Of a stretch of DNA of 64,000 bases, positions 1-11,225 are shown piece after piece; position 1 is the first letter of the stretch, and the number at the start of each line of letters is the position of its first letter. Below the pieces are notes generated by a model. The model had not been told where the DNA came from. It did no database searches and saw nothing but the letters and a program-made list of their open reading frames with translations. Both the position numbers and the translations under genes were made by a program. The DNA is from Oreohelix idahoensis (taxonomy: Eukaryota > Mollusca > Gastropoda > Stylommatophora > Oreohelicidae), in contig JAMPIV010014129.1 in assembly GCA_024509875.1 (NCBI GenBank), positions 319,001-383,000 on the forward strand, written 5' to 3'.

Positions 1-209
1 CTAGAGTAGAATATATAAAATATTCGTTAGTTTAAGGACGAACTATATTGATCTCTAAAACACTTTTTATATCTGTGCCTCTTTCTGCTTTTTTTTTTGT
101 TTGTACAGTATCTGCTGACCTATATCACAACCACAGTCTATGTGAAGATAAATAACATTATTTATGTGTTTATTTTTCTCTCTGGTGATACATTTCGACT
201 CTACCTTGA

Positions 210-401
210 TTGACATGCCCAGAAATGCGGAAGTACAGCTCACCAGACGCGCCTTTCATCGTTGTCGGTCTCAAGACGGACATCCGCACCAAGGCGCAAG
301 CGGATGGAAGCGACATCAGCAGTTTTGTGACCTTTAATGAAAGTCACTTAAGAGCAGCGCACTGGCGAATATCTTCTGGAGCATTTCGGGCGTTTACGTG
401 A
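210..401 (+). pseudogene. Rho-family GTPase-like fragment (partial exon or pseudogene)
   Basis: The frame reads PEMRKYSSPDAPFIVVGLKTDIR-like text. In Rho/Rac/Cdc42 GTPases this matches the stretch leading into the guanine-specificity motif (G4, normally T/N-K-x-D), here GLKTDIR. Downstream residues (FVTFNE, then SSGAF) loosely match the following helix, where Rho proteins usually carry an IGA-F-ECSA segment. No ATG opens it: an in-frame TGA lies immediately upstream and the frame ends before the G5 Ser-Ala motif is complete. G1-G3 are absent. It is locally more GC-rich than its surroundings. It may be one exon of a gene extending leftwards, or a decayed copy with small indels. No function can be claimed for it alone. 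Confidence 0.5.
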
Positions 402-455
402 GATCCTGTTATTTTACTGACTAAAAACCCAATTACTCGGAGTCACTGACGCGTG

Positions 456-465
456 CTATAAAAGG
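456..465 (+). promoter_or_regulatory. TATA-box-like motif
   Basis: CTATAAAAGG is a near-perfect TATA box, followed about 25-30 bp later by a GC-richer segment that could hold an initiator. No open reading frame of note follows it: the DNA beyond about 600 is degenerate satellite. It could be the relic promoter of a retroelement or a chance match. Confidence 0.22.
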
Positions 466-599
466 GCTTCTCAAGCCGCAGTGTGCAACTTGCTCTGTGG
501 TGACCGCCTATCTAAAACGCAGCACTTGTGTGGGTGTCAGTAGTCGTAATCGAGTCTTGTAATTGTTGACCACCAACCCAGAGCAATCAAATATCACAT

Positions 600-2330
600 A
601 TAACAACACATCATGGTGGTTGTTACGTTAATTAACTTGAAGCTTTAGAGGTTGTAAATGAGTTCAACTTCTAACCAAAGCTGTACTGGTCCTGAGCGCC
701 GGCTTAACAACATGTCGCGACATTATAGCGAGTGGTTTCGCTGAGCCATATAATTAATTAACTACATGACTATCTATCGGAGAGGCTCTGGCAACGAAGA
801 CTTCAATTAAACACACAATGAGCTATATGGCCCGTCACGTATAATTGCGTTAAACACAACATAGATTGACCCTCTATTTATACAAGGCGTTCCGGCGCTC
901 TTATGTAGTGCACTATGTGTCTTTTTTCTCACAGGGGTCGTTAAGAGTTAATTAGAGCACATGACGCGTCTTAGGGCATAGCAGTTAGATCTATTAAAGT
1001 TTACTCAACACATTGTCCTTTAAGGTCCTAATGTAGTACACTTTACAACAAAGCTGTGACGCGAACATTGACGAACCTTTCCAACATCCAAACGCAATAC
1101 CTAACCCATATTTTTACATTGATTCGAATATATAGGTCATACTAACTGATACACAACACATCGTGCCTTTATAGGTCGTAGTATGTTTTGTTATTTAGCC
1201 ACAGTGGCTTTTGGAGTTGAGTATGCTTTTCTAAAATATACATGTGCTCTTACGGAGTTGTACTTCTGCATTAACTTAACGACGTTCGTACTCCCTTCAG
1301 TGGTGTACGATTAATTAACACATGTACTTTAGGAGTTTTATGTTACGGCGATAGGCTCAATGAGATCTCCAAGAGGTTCGTATGTTAAACAGTAATAGAG
1401 TCCCAACTCAGCCCTCACGTAGGTTCTCTGTAGCTTAACTAATATTCAATTTTAGTCTTTTTTTTTTACAAAAAATAAAACACAAATAACATATGAGCAT
1501 TTCTGTAGTAGATAACTTAAACAAAAAAAAATCCAGTGTTATACATCAGCTTATCACGCACGGGTTCGAACATGTCTAAAATTAATCATCTAAAACACTT
1601 TGAGCTGTGACTTCAGTGGGTACTAGACTGAGCCTACAGGTTAAACTATAAACATCCAATATAGCACATGAGCATTCACATGAGTTGAGACTCAATATTA
1701 TTCAACAAAAGTAGAATCATGCAATGTAACAACATAGAGCTTAGCTTAAGTGAGGGTCTTGTAATTTATAGACGATTATATCAACTATAAAACCTCTTGA
1801 GAGCTTTTACAGGTTGTACTTTCAAGCGAACTACCTCCTCAGTACACAATGAGAACCTCTTCTACAACAACACGTGCTTAGCATAGTATGGTAGTACTTT
1901 TCAGCATTACAACGAACTTTAACACATGAATGCCTTTAGAGGTTGTACTTTTCACGAATAACGAAAACTTTAACACGTTGAGCTTTTACGGGGGTTTACT
2001 ATTCAAGATTACTGAACTTTAACACATAAGCTTTTTGAGTGGTTTACTTTTCTCAGCGAATTGATCAACTTTTAAACGACATTTTCTTATAGAGGTTGTC
2101 TACTTTCATATTACTCAACTTTAACCATCCTGATCTTTAGAGGGAGTGTAATTTCAGACTAATCTAACTTTAACATCATGGATACTCTATAGTTGACCTT
2201 TAACACATGATCTTCAGAGGTTGTACATTCAGATTAATCAACTTTAAACACAGAACTTTAGAGGGTTGTACTTTATCAGATTAATCAACTTAACAGACTT
2301 GCTATTTAGAGAGTTTTAGCACCACGCGTA
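600..2330. repeat. Degenerate ~45-50 bp tandem satellite
   Basis: One motif recurs: TTAACACATGA, then CTTTAGAGGTTGTACTTTTCAG, then ATTAATCAACTT. It is clearest at 1780-2310 and much decayed at 600-1700. Copies differ by many single-base insertions and deletions as well as substitutions, so the period wanders. No coding potential was seen. The indel-rich pattern could be an old satellite or uncorrected long-read sequence. Confidence 0.65.
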
Positions 2331-2339
2331 AGATGTAAT

Positions 2340-5300
2340 TAACTAAAATACACGAAACTCGTTTTGTACGCTTAAACCTGGATAATACTATGCAAAAAAT
2401 AATACTAATAAAAATATAATATAATCAAATACGGGCTTCTTAGAGTTTAACCAGAAGATTGGGACTTTTCCTATATATACAGTCTGTTCATATATCTCGG
2501 TCTAATCTGCCAAAAACTACCAACCAAACCCTGAGATGACGAACAAACAGCGATTTCGTATGTGAGGAGATCTTCTAGCACAATCTCACTGCTTGATCTC
2601 TCTCTCACGTCTTTTTTTTTTTTAAAAGTATTAAACTGCAAAACTAAAAAATTGAGCTACACTATATATTGCGTGTTAATTAATTTTTTACTACTCAACA
2701 AAACTAACAAGGTCTTACAAACCAGACAGGTTATCAATTTACTACATTACACATGGTTATATGGAGTGGTATGAGCATTTCTCTTCATGCATGATTGTAA
2801 CATGATCTAACCTCAGAGCAATGGTCGTATATAGATATAACATCATGGTTTTGTGAGTTAACCAAAGCAGATTATAATAGAGCATAGACATTTTAGAAGA
2901 AAGTGTACATGCAGTTATCTTATTAACGAAAGCTAGTCCACACCGGTGCTGGGTAACATTCCTTGTGTATAAATGACTATTTCATTTCTGTATGGTAACA
3001 GAGTGATTATCATTTTTTGTTCCTTCCAGTCATGAAAAGTAACTTTTTTCCCTCCTTTGTTTTGAAGTTTCTGATAGCTGTTATTATATCAATGATTACA
3101 ATACTACTTACACACAATTATGCTCTTGTGTCTTGATAGGGACAGTCTGACAATCAAACCACATCTGACCAGGACATAATATATTGTGTGTCCAGATGGA
3201 GAAACTGGTAAAAAAACATTGCTATCACGACACAGTGCAGCTCTACTATATCTGTGACTCGCCGTCTGCGTCTAAGCTTTAAGATACACTGCATCGCGAG
3301 ATGTGACATCATAGGATGATTCACTTTCTCTATCAGTAGATCTCAATGACTACAAGCTATGGATTTTCGAGTTGAAGGCTATGTCTTGGAGTTATTGTTG
3401 AGGGTTATGAGATAGCAGACTTCCGGGCAACGCCGGTACCTTGAGCAAGCTAATAATGGGTGTAAGACTATTACATCACCCGGGAAGATGATGATGATCG
3501 AGTTGATTGTCTTTGTAGATATGCGCATCGCAAATGCGTGAAAGGGCGCTCTTGAAAGTAATTCAGTAGACAATCACAATCCGATGCACCATGGATCAGG
3601 AAGGTTTCAAAACATTCAATGTAACAGTTTCTATACTTTTATTACGCCACAGTAAACCGTTACAAAAGCAGACAACAATTAACAGCAACAATCCAGACAA
3701 TAGGTCACAGTTCTAATAGCAATCACATGGAAATAACGACTGTTCAATTCATCTGTATATAGTATAAACAGCCATACTAGCTCGTACAAAACCACTATTC
3801 CTGGCTTTGCAGTAATGTAAATAGCTCTCAAACATAGCCTCAGGCAATAAGGTAAATAAGCCGTATAAGTATATCACCTAGGCATTAAATTAATGTACAT
3901 ATATCTAAATCGTCCGACTCAACATAACTCTGGGAGGAAAAACACCTTTCCCTATCATAACATAAATGCCCACTACTCCGACCTTCACAAATCTCCCTCA
4001 TCCGGAGATATCTAACACAAAACGGCCTATAACCACAGGCCCCGAAAAAATCCTTTACAAAAATAGCACATTCTGCATAATACATAAATCAGTGTCCCCC
4101 ATTTATCATCCACGGCCACATTTTACATAAAACGCGATCCTCCATATTCAGGACACACATAATCACAACACTACCACCTAATCTTCACACCCTTAAAAAC
4201 AACATGAACATTCCATCTATCGCGATATCGTGCGCTGCCACACAACCACTGACCATCTTCGTCCGATTCCCTCTTCACTCTAACCCATCTCAGACAATTC
4301 GAAAATGACACTGAAACAAATCTCCCCGCCTAAAAAAACCAGCTCCAGCTGGATTAGGCCTGATAATGAATTTCTCGTTCCACCCACGTTTCACAGAACC
4401 TCTTCGCGAGTAAGGCGATACGCTGAACGAAGCTTTAATATTTTAAATAAAACAACACTAACAAACAGCTACAAACAAGGTAGTGAGAGATTCTAAACAG
4501 ATTACTTGGCCCAATCCTGAGTACTTACATAGATAGAATTTTACACATACTGATATTACTCTAGCTCATCACAAACCTCACACCTTCCAGAGCTTAGCAA
4601 TATTAATGAGTTACTTAACAATCACAATCTTTCACCTCGCGCAAAAAGTAAATCAACAACTGCTGCTTAGGTCTTATAGCGCTGATAGGACCTTCAGAGA
4701 TACTGAGATGGTGGACGTATATATGATGGTAGTCATAGTGCTATGTGTTTGAGAGCGTTTCTTACGTAGATACGTACCACCCAAGATACAGCCGGAGATT
4801 GGGTGGACCAATCTCATATGGGATATGCACTTCTAGAGTTATTTACCAATTAACAACCATCCAAATAGCAGTAGCTTAGAAGCCAAGTGTGCTAGCGACA
4901 AATCCAAGATGATATTTATGGCTTTAGATAAGATCCACCCTCACAAGCATGAGGCATGCTAGTATTGGTCTGACAATCATCAGGTGTTTTGGATCTTAGC
5001 TACACGATCCGATGCAAAGATCAACCCACGGCTATTACCATTGCGAGTAACAACTTAATATCATAATAGTTTGGCGAGAGTTCTAGTATAACCTCAAGAA
5101 TTCCTTTATATAGATAGTAAATCCATCAGGTACGATTTGGGTGTTTTAGTAATTATCCTCAAAAGAAACGAGATGGTCGAACATCGCGATATAAGATGTT
5201 TGGTCATATAGTCATACTGCTAACACCTCGTAAGATAAAAAACCACATACATAAACAAAAAGATCGGTACAATCGCAAAACTGCTGACGAACCCAAAGAA

Positions 5301-5640
5301 CCTGACAACACCAATCATGATATCTCACAAAAGACACGAAAAACACATTTCAAAAGAGTCTAAATATTTGTGGCGTATCAAACAATACTAATTTTTTCAA
5401 CTGGCACAGCACGGGGATCGTGCATTATAAATGAGGCCCACCGGGCGAAGCATAAGCCTTATTTCTAAAGCAGGGTCCTTCACATTTACTTTATAAAAAC
5501 CCCAAACAATAATCATCTGCGCTCTGCTAGAAGAATGTTACTCATTTCTCTTCTACCACTCGAGAGGTGTACACATCTGAAAACGGAAACACCTTGTAAA
5601 GATTATGGGTAAACCATAGCATGTGGCATGTATAGTTTAG
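2340..5640. other. No gene recognised
   Basis: Only short unrelated open frames of under 90 codons occur on either strand, none with a recognisable motif. The stretch at roughly 3860-4500 is noticeably poor in G on the + strand. No tRNA-like boxes, long repeats or transposon ends were seen. Confidence 0.6.
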
Positions 5641-5646
5641 TAGACC

Positions 5647-5901
5647 TCAAGATACTGAAATGTTGACATCATAGGATTTTGGTGTAGTAGACTCAAGAAA
5701 CTGAGATGGTGACTTGGTTTCTTTCTTTTTACATCTTTCCCAACGCAATGAAAGCTCTTCTTGTCTTTTATATCCTAATTTGAAATCACCGTCTGTCCCT
5801 CTAAACCCATTGTAACTGCCATGAAATATGAATGATTGTACATCTTGTAGGAGTGTTTCTTCAACTGCAATCTTGTTATTGTTTTCTCCATTTATTCTCA
5901 T
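5647..5901 (-). pseudogene. LINE reverse-transcriptase fragment (antisense piece)
   Basis: On the minus strand the frame starts MRINGENNNKIAVEE and continues through a decayed DVQSF segment to GTDGDFKLGYK. It corresponds to the post-catalytic region of the LINE seen on the + strand at 16680-16820 (KIMRINAGNDN, then DVESYTYLGSN, then TDSDIKIRI). The rest is diverged and the normal continuation is missing. The 3' part of the same LINE type lies at 6695-7140 on the opposite strand, so the two may be one insertion whose 5' part was inverted, later split by a hAT-like repeat. Confidence 0.7.
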
Positions 5902-6290
5902 TTGTGGTTTTCATGTGTACTTTCAGACCCACATGCAGTGATCTCTCTTAAATATTACCATTTCTCAAGTATTGTCATTCTGATTTGCATCTGGTCACAG
6001 ATATGGCACAGAATTTCACTGTTGTTGGTAAAATCTAGATTGGCATGGCTGAATTCCGTTTCTGGTGGTTGATGTCGATGTTTTTATTACCCATTCTTTA
6101 GCCAGTACAATGGGAAAAGGTTACAAAAGGCATTTCTGTCGCATTCCAGCCATTTTCCCAAACAGTTTTGTAAATTGTCCTTCATGAAGAATTTCCAGTT
6201 CATGTCTTCATATGCTTTCTTTACTAAGTTGATGATCTTCAGGTGGACTACATACTGTGTCATCAGTTTTATAACTGATTCCGCCTTTAT

Positions 6291-6660
6291 CAGTGGTTCT
6301 CAACCTTTCTTATGCCATACACTTCTTTGATTAACCAGTACAGGCAACGGGCTCCTTCTTAGAAAAGAAATATACATATATGCATAATAAAACTTTTTGG
6401 AGGCAACTGATCCCTTCTTAGAAAAAAAATATATACATAGACGCATAATAACACTTTTTGTATACAAATAATATATTTTATTACAAAAGAATATCATTAA
6501 GCTCACATATAGTCATAATGAAATTTAAAAAAACAATGTGCAAAAAGAATATATTTCTTTAAATGCAAATATCTTTAATACTTTCCCGAGTGAAAATAAA
6601 ATACACACGTTTATATTATGTACGGGGACCCTAGAATGATTATATTTAATACTTTCCCTG
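6291..6660. mobile_element. hAT-like non-autonomous element, one end recognisable
   Basis: The segment begins CAGTGGTTCTCAACC, a terminal sequence typical of hAT (Charlie-type) elements. Inside is a roughly 75-bp tandem duplication built around CCTTCTTAGAAAA and a following ATATATACATA/GCATAATAA tract. I could not find the opposite terminus or an 8-bp target duplication, so the right boundary is approximate. It has no coding capacity and sits between two oppositely oriented LINE fragments. Confidence 0.45.
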
Positions 6661-6694
6661 GCACTGATATTATGGCATTATTCACCTGTAATTT

Positions 6695-7140
6695 GTGCAA
6701 TTTTCAACCCAAATGTCAAGTCATTCCTATTGCTTGGCTCTGAAACAAAGGGAACAACAAAAACAACAACCACAAAGCTAAATACTTTTATAAATGGATG
6801 CTTGCGTAGAATGGAAGACTTTAAGTAGTATGACAAGACCATTAATGTGGGACTGATGACAAGAACCAGACAAGCACCAGTGGAACAAGACATGAGAAGA
6901 AGACGCTGGCGATGGATAGGACACACACTGAGAAAAACCTGTTGATAGTATTACAAGACAGTCTTTGTTCTGGAATCCACAGGGTAAGGGAGGCACAGGA
7001 AGAATAAAGAACACATGGAGAAGAGAACTGGAAACAGACATGAAGAAGGCGTGGAGAAACCTTGAGCTGACAGCACGGTACAGACAGACATGGCATAAGT
7101 TTGTTGAAGGCCTATGCTCCTTTGGGAGATGAAAGGTGAA
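6695..7140 (+). pseudogene. LINE 3' end (RT C-terminal region), decayed
   Basis: The + strand encodes recognisable pieces NVKSFLLLGSET, FINGCLRRME, LMTRTRQAPVEQ and RRRRWRWIGHTLRK, typical of the region after the RT domain in EEP-endonuclease LINEs. Several stops and frame changes interrupt them. The 3' end GTTTGTTGAAGGCCTATGCTCC is shared with the copy ending near 22555 (minus strand). A 5'-truncated dead copy; the clade may be RTE-like but I cannot assign it. Confidence 0.8.
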
Positions 7141-7356
7141 ACAAGAAGAAGAATCTGTGCACTCTTGACCATCTCCTTTCTTATACAGGTGTACCAGTAG
7201 AATGAAAGGATGGTTACCTGGTCAGATAGTCAATAGTAACGTTTTGTTTGAACATTTCCCATAAAAGCAAAATGTACAAGAATAATGTGCCTTGAATGTA
7301 CAATGTTGGGAAAATTCTGGATCGTCCTGGAGGTCTGAATCCCTGGCTCTTAACAA

Positions 7357-7645
7357 AGGATAATATAGCTATGCTTAAGCCAGGATAATATAGCTATGCT
7401 TAAGCCAGGATAATATAGCTATGCTTAAGCCAGGATAATATAGCTATGCTTAAGTCAGGATAATATAGCTGTGCTTAAGCCAGGATAATATAGCTATGCT
7501 TAAGCCAGGATAATATAGCTATGCTTAAGTCAGGATAATATAGCTGTGCTTAAGCCAGGATAATATAGCTATGCTTAAGCCAGGATAATATAGCTATGCT
7601 TAAGCCAGGATAATATAGCTATGCTTAAGCCAGGATAATATAGCT
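7357..7645. repeat. 25-bp minisatellite, 11 full units plus a partial
   Basis: The unit is AGGATAATATAGCTATGCTTAAGCC. Units start every 25 bp from 7357 to 7632. Three variants occur: A (standard), B (ending TAAGTC) and C (AGCTGTG). Their order is A A A B C A B C A A A, then a partial. The repeated B-C-A block shows that 75-bp segments were duplicated. CTTAACAAAGG flanks the array on both sides. It abuts the 3' tail of a minus-strand SINE. Confidence 0.95.
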
Positions 7646-7938
7646 TAACAAAGGTAACTGTAGTCCCATAGCAGATACTGCCGTACGGGAGTGAAGTGTA
7701 AGAGACTTCACCATACTAGGTCCAGCATCGAGTGGTGAGGTGATCAGCTCCCTTCCGCGATGCCTTTTCCTTCCCTGACTCAAAGAGCAGAGTCAGGTAC
7801 CCATTTACAGCTGAGTGGACTGGTTCAGGTACCCATTTACAGCTGGGTGGACTGGTGCGTGTCGATACTGTGGTTCGAACTCGACACCTTTGCCACGAGA
7901 GACCAGCGCTCTAACAACTCTGTCAATCGGACGCTCTA
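7646..7938 (-). mobile_element. tRNA-derived SINE, family 1 (copy a)
   Basis: Read on the minus strand, the head has an A-box-like GTTAGAGCGCTGG and a B box GAGTTCGAACC, the two internal RNA polymerase III promoter elements of tRNA-derived SINEs. The body contains CCCAGCTGTAAATGGGTACCTG, duplicated here in part, and a tail with GTGAAGTCTCTTACACTTCACTCC. The same body occurs at 23705 and 31886 on the + strand, and part of it inside the LTRs of element A. Confidence 0.85.
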
Positions 7939-8559
7939 CAAAAAATAGCTAAGCTTACAAGCATTAAATGGACCATAAATAAAGAATAGAAAAGATGTGA
8001 GATAATTGTGTTCTTTGTAAAAGTTAACCAGCTGTTTCGCCTGTCTGGAGAATTCAGAGCTGCCCATCAATTATAACGCGTGTTTTATAACAGGTCATCG
8101 CAAGGAAGGGCGCGATGACTTGTAACGATAGAGTAGCTAAGACATACGAGCACTTAGCCTTACGGTTACTCAGAGCACTTGACGTGCTCACGAAACGCAT
8201 TTAAGTTGCCCACGGAATCCCCGTGTAGTTTCCGGTGGCCTATGAGGAGACACAGGATGAATATGGCAACTGTACCTTCAGGCATGTCGGAAGATGATTA
8301 ATTTGACGCAATGTGTAGGACTGGCATTCTCATCATGACAAACAAGTTTAATACAGAAACTATCGCTGCAGTATTACTCCAGTGAATTTGGTACAGATAT
8401 CCTGAGGGTCAGCCTCATTGGCGACTATGTGTTCCATAGGGAATGAAATAAGAAATGATGATGACATAAGAACATAGGTTGTCAGAAGTATGTAGTATAC
8501 TGACGTTTACTCTCAGCTCTTGGTTTTTTTTTCTTTTTTTTTTTTTTTTGCCTGGTTTC

Positions 8560-9165
8560 GGCGTGTTTTTTTTATATTCCGCTTGTTGTAAGAGCTTCTT
8601 TTCGCCCAATCTGAGGTGGCTCCGTAGGGAGCATCGCCACTTGCATCTTCATTATTCCAGGCTGCTGGATTTATGTACAATGCCTCCATGTCTCTGTTAC
8701 ACACATCTGTGAACCTCAGCTGTGGTCTGCTATCAGCCAGTTGTCCGTAGAAGATGTCTTTAGGTATGCGACCATCTGCCATATGGCGGACATGGCTAAG
8801 TCTGCGCTGTCTAAGCAGTGTAGACATGCTTTGAAGGCAGCACTTGACTGCACCTTGACATTTGTCACTTTGTCCTTCCACAAAATACCAAGCATGTAGG
8901 GTAGACACCATAGATGGAAGTTACTGAGCCTTCTTTCTTACTTAGAATACGTTGTCCATGACTCGCTGCTATATAGAAGCGTGCTGGTGACGCAGGCCTT
9001 ATATACCGCAGCTTTGGTCTCATTGTGAAATTGCAGTTTCCGAAATACTCGTTGTGAGGTGGACAAAGATGGCTGCAACTGTGCCAATGCGGATGTCAGT
9101 TTCTGTGTCCAGAGAAAGCTTGTCGTCGATAGTAGACCCCAGGTATGTGAAGTGGTGCACCACAC
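8560..9165 (-). pseudogene. LINE RT C-terminal fragment
   Basis: Minus-strand frames carry VHHFTYLGSTIDDKLSLDT, then KAAVYKACVTSTLLYSSESW, then STLLRQRRLSHVRHM, DGRIPKDIFYGQLAD and LRFTDVCNRDMEAL. These match in order the better-preserved copy at 9815-11225. The reading frame changes several times and the catalytic RT motifs are not included. The 5' side stops at the CA/TA/TG microsatellite at 9172. The 3' side runs into a poly-T tract on the + strand near 8521-8550. Confidence 0.85.
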
Positions 9166-9166
9166 T

Positions 9167-9171
<5 letters not shown>

Positions 9172-9249
<78 letters not shown>

Positions 9250-9292
9250 GTGTGTGTGTGTGTGTGTTTGTGTGTGTGCACACACACACCCA
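9172..9292. repeat. Compound (CA)n-(TA)n-(TG)n-(CA)n microsatellite
   Basis: Alternating CA repeats pass into about 27 TA units, then TG, then CA. The block is nearly self-complementary and could extrude as a hairpin. It forms the 5' limit of the LINE fragment on the minus strand. Open frames here (IYIYIY, HTHTHT) are artefacts of the repeat. Confidence 0.95.
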
Positions 9293-9469
9293 AAGCTAAA
9301 TTTCTTTTTCAAACACACAGAGACAAGAACTTGAAGCAAACACGAGAATACCAACATAACTGAAACAGTGGCACGAGAATATCAGTATTACTGAGTATCA
9401 GAAACGTATACCAAAGTAACTGAAATACTAGAACAATAATTAGGGGAAACCCGAGGCCTGTAAACAGTA

Positions 9470-9803
9470 AATAAATAAATATTATACACATAAAGGTATG
9501 TTTCAGGCGCTCGTGAGAAATAAAGAAGCAGAAAATTAGGTACATTTCCGGTGTTACATGCTGCGAATCATCACGCTAATGACCCCTGTCTTCGAAGCAC
9601 TATTCTTGTGGTGCCTAACAGGCATGGAGGATAGTGTGAATCGCTACTGTAGCTAGGCGGGGGTGCCGTTCGGAAGGTCCTCGGTTCGATTTTCCGGTAA
9701 GCCATTCACTTCTGTAGTTTTTATGTTGTCTAGTTTTCGGCTTCTTTATTTTTTTACGAGCGTCTGAAACATACCTTTATGTGTATAATATTTATTTATA
9801 ATA
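9470..9803. mobile_element. Inverted-repeat element around a tRNA-like (SINE) core
   Basis: The left arm (about 9470-9538) reads AATATTATACACATAAAGG, then TATGTTTCAGGCGCTCGTGAG, then AATAAAGAAGC. The right arm (about 9730-9803) is its reverse complement with few differences. The ~190-bp spacer contains TAGCTAGGCGGGGGTGCCG and CTCGGTTCGATTTTCCGG, resembling A and B boxes. The right arm also abuts the TTA-rich 3' tail of the LINE at 9815. It could be a foldback element, or two opposed copies of one short repeat flanking a SINE. Confidence 0.6.
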
Positions 9804-9814
9804 ATAATAATAAT

Positions 9815-11225
9815 AGTAATAATAATAATAGCCCCAACAGCCACAACTGACTATGGGAATTCGCCCCCGAGGTGACAGCCCTCAGCTGCTTATTTTCCTG
9901 GTGTTCCTTTCGATGTTTTCTCCTCTCCTCTGCCTGCTGTGTGAGCTTTCTTTCGCACAAACTTAGGTGGCACCGCAGATAGCATCGCCACTTCGTGCGA
10001 TCTGCAGCTTCATCCTCCCAGGTTGCTGGATTTATGTCTAGTGCCCTCATGTCTCTCTTGCACACATCATTGAACCTCAGCTGCTGTCGTCCAACTGTTC
10101 TTTTGCCATCCGCCAGCTGTCCGTAGAAGATATCTTTCGGGATGCGACCATCTTCCATGCGGTGTACATGGCCAAGCCAGCGTAGTCTGCGCTGTCTAAG
10201 CAGTGTATACATGCTTTGAAGGCCAGCACGTGACAACACCTCGACATTTGTCACTTTATCTTTCCACGAGATGCCGAGGATGTGGCGCAGACACCGTAGA
10301 TTGAAGGTATTAAGCCTTCTTTCTTGCTTAGCATAGGTTGTCCGTGTCTCGCTACCATACAGAAGTGTGCTGGTGACACAGGCGTTATATACCGCAGCTT
10401 TGGTCTTTATTATGAGTTTGGAGTTTCCCCAAACACGCGATGTGATGCGAGGAAAAGTAGCTGCAGCTTTTCCAATGCGGCTGTCAATATCTGTGTCCAG
10501 AGAGAGTTTCTCATTCATGGTAGACCCCAGGTATGTGAAATGGTGCACCACTGCCAATTCATAGTTATCGATAGTAATAACTGGTGCAGCACCCACATCT
10601 TGACTCAGCACATTTGTTTTCTTTAGACTTATTGTGAGGCCAAAGTCCTTACATGCTTGGGTGAAGCGATTCATCAAGCTCTGAAGCTCCTGTTGGCTTT
10701 GAGTGACGATTGCAGCGTCATCGGCGAATAACAAGTCTCTTATGCTGACCCTTCTAATTTTTGTTTTTGCCTTCAGCCTTGCGAGATTAAACAGACGTCC
10801 ATCTGACCTAGTGTGAAGGCATATTCCTTCAGTTGCATCTCTAAATGCATGTTTCAAGTGTGAGACAAAGAAGATCCCGAAGAGGGTTGGAGCCAGAACG
10901 CAGCCTTGTTTAACGCCACTGCGTATGTCAAAGGGCTGTGATGTGCTTCCAGCATACTGTACTGTTCCCTTCATGTCCTCATGGAATGACTTTATCATTT
11001 CCAGCAATTTAGCAGGTCAGCCTATTTTCAGGAGGATTTTGAAGAGTCCATACCTACTAACCAGATCAAATGCCTTTGTGAGGTCTATGAAGGCGATATT
11101 TAAAGGTCTTTTCTGCTCTCTTGATTTTTCCTGAAGCTGGTAGAGAGAAAAGAACATGTCTGTTGTTGATCTACCAGCTCGGAATCCACACTGTGACTCA
11201 GGATAAATGTGCTCAGCTATTTATT
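9815..11225 (-). pseudogene. 5'-truncated LINE reverse transcriptase
   Basis: Minus strand. From about 11215 the frame reads QCGFRAGRSTTD, FIDLTKAFD (first catalytic Asp), then GVKQGCVLAPTLF and LLFADDAAIV (the FADD catalytic pair). The post-RT region follows: HHFTYLGST, STLLYGSET, LRWLGHVHRM, DGRIPKDIFYG. RT therefore starts at finger motif 2, and the endonuclease and ORF1 are missing. One in-frame TGA lies at 11017-11019, and downstream of it 403 codons are open. The 3' end runs into a TTA-type trinucleotide tail (plus-strand TAATAA, 9800-9833), read as poly-Leu. A LINE that copied itself by target-primed reverse transcription; this copy is dead. Clade unassigned. Confidence 0.9.

Noticed and set aside
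7357..7645. CRISPR-like regular array
   Set aside because: Units are contiguous with no spacers, in eukaryotic-type DNA; it is a minisatellite.
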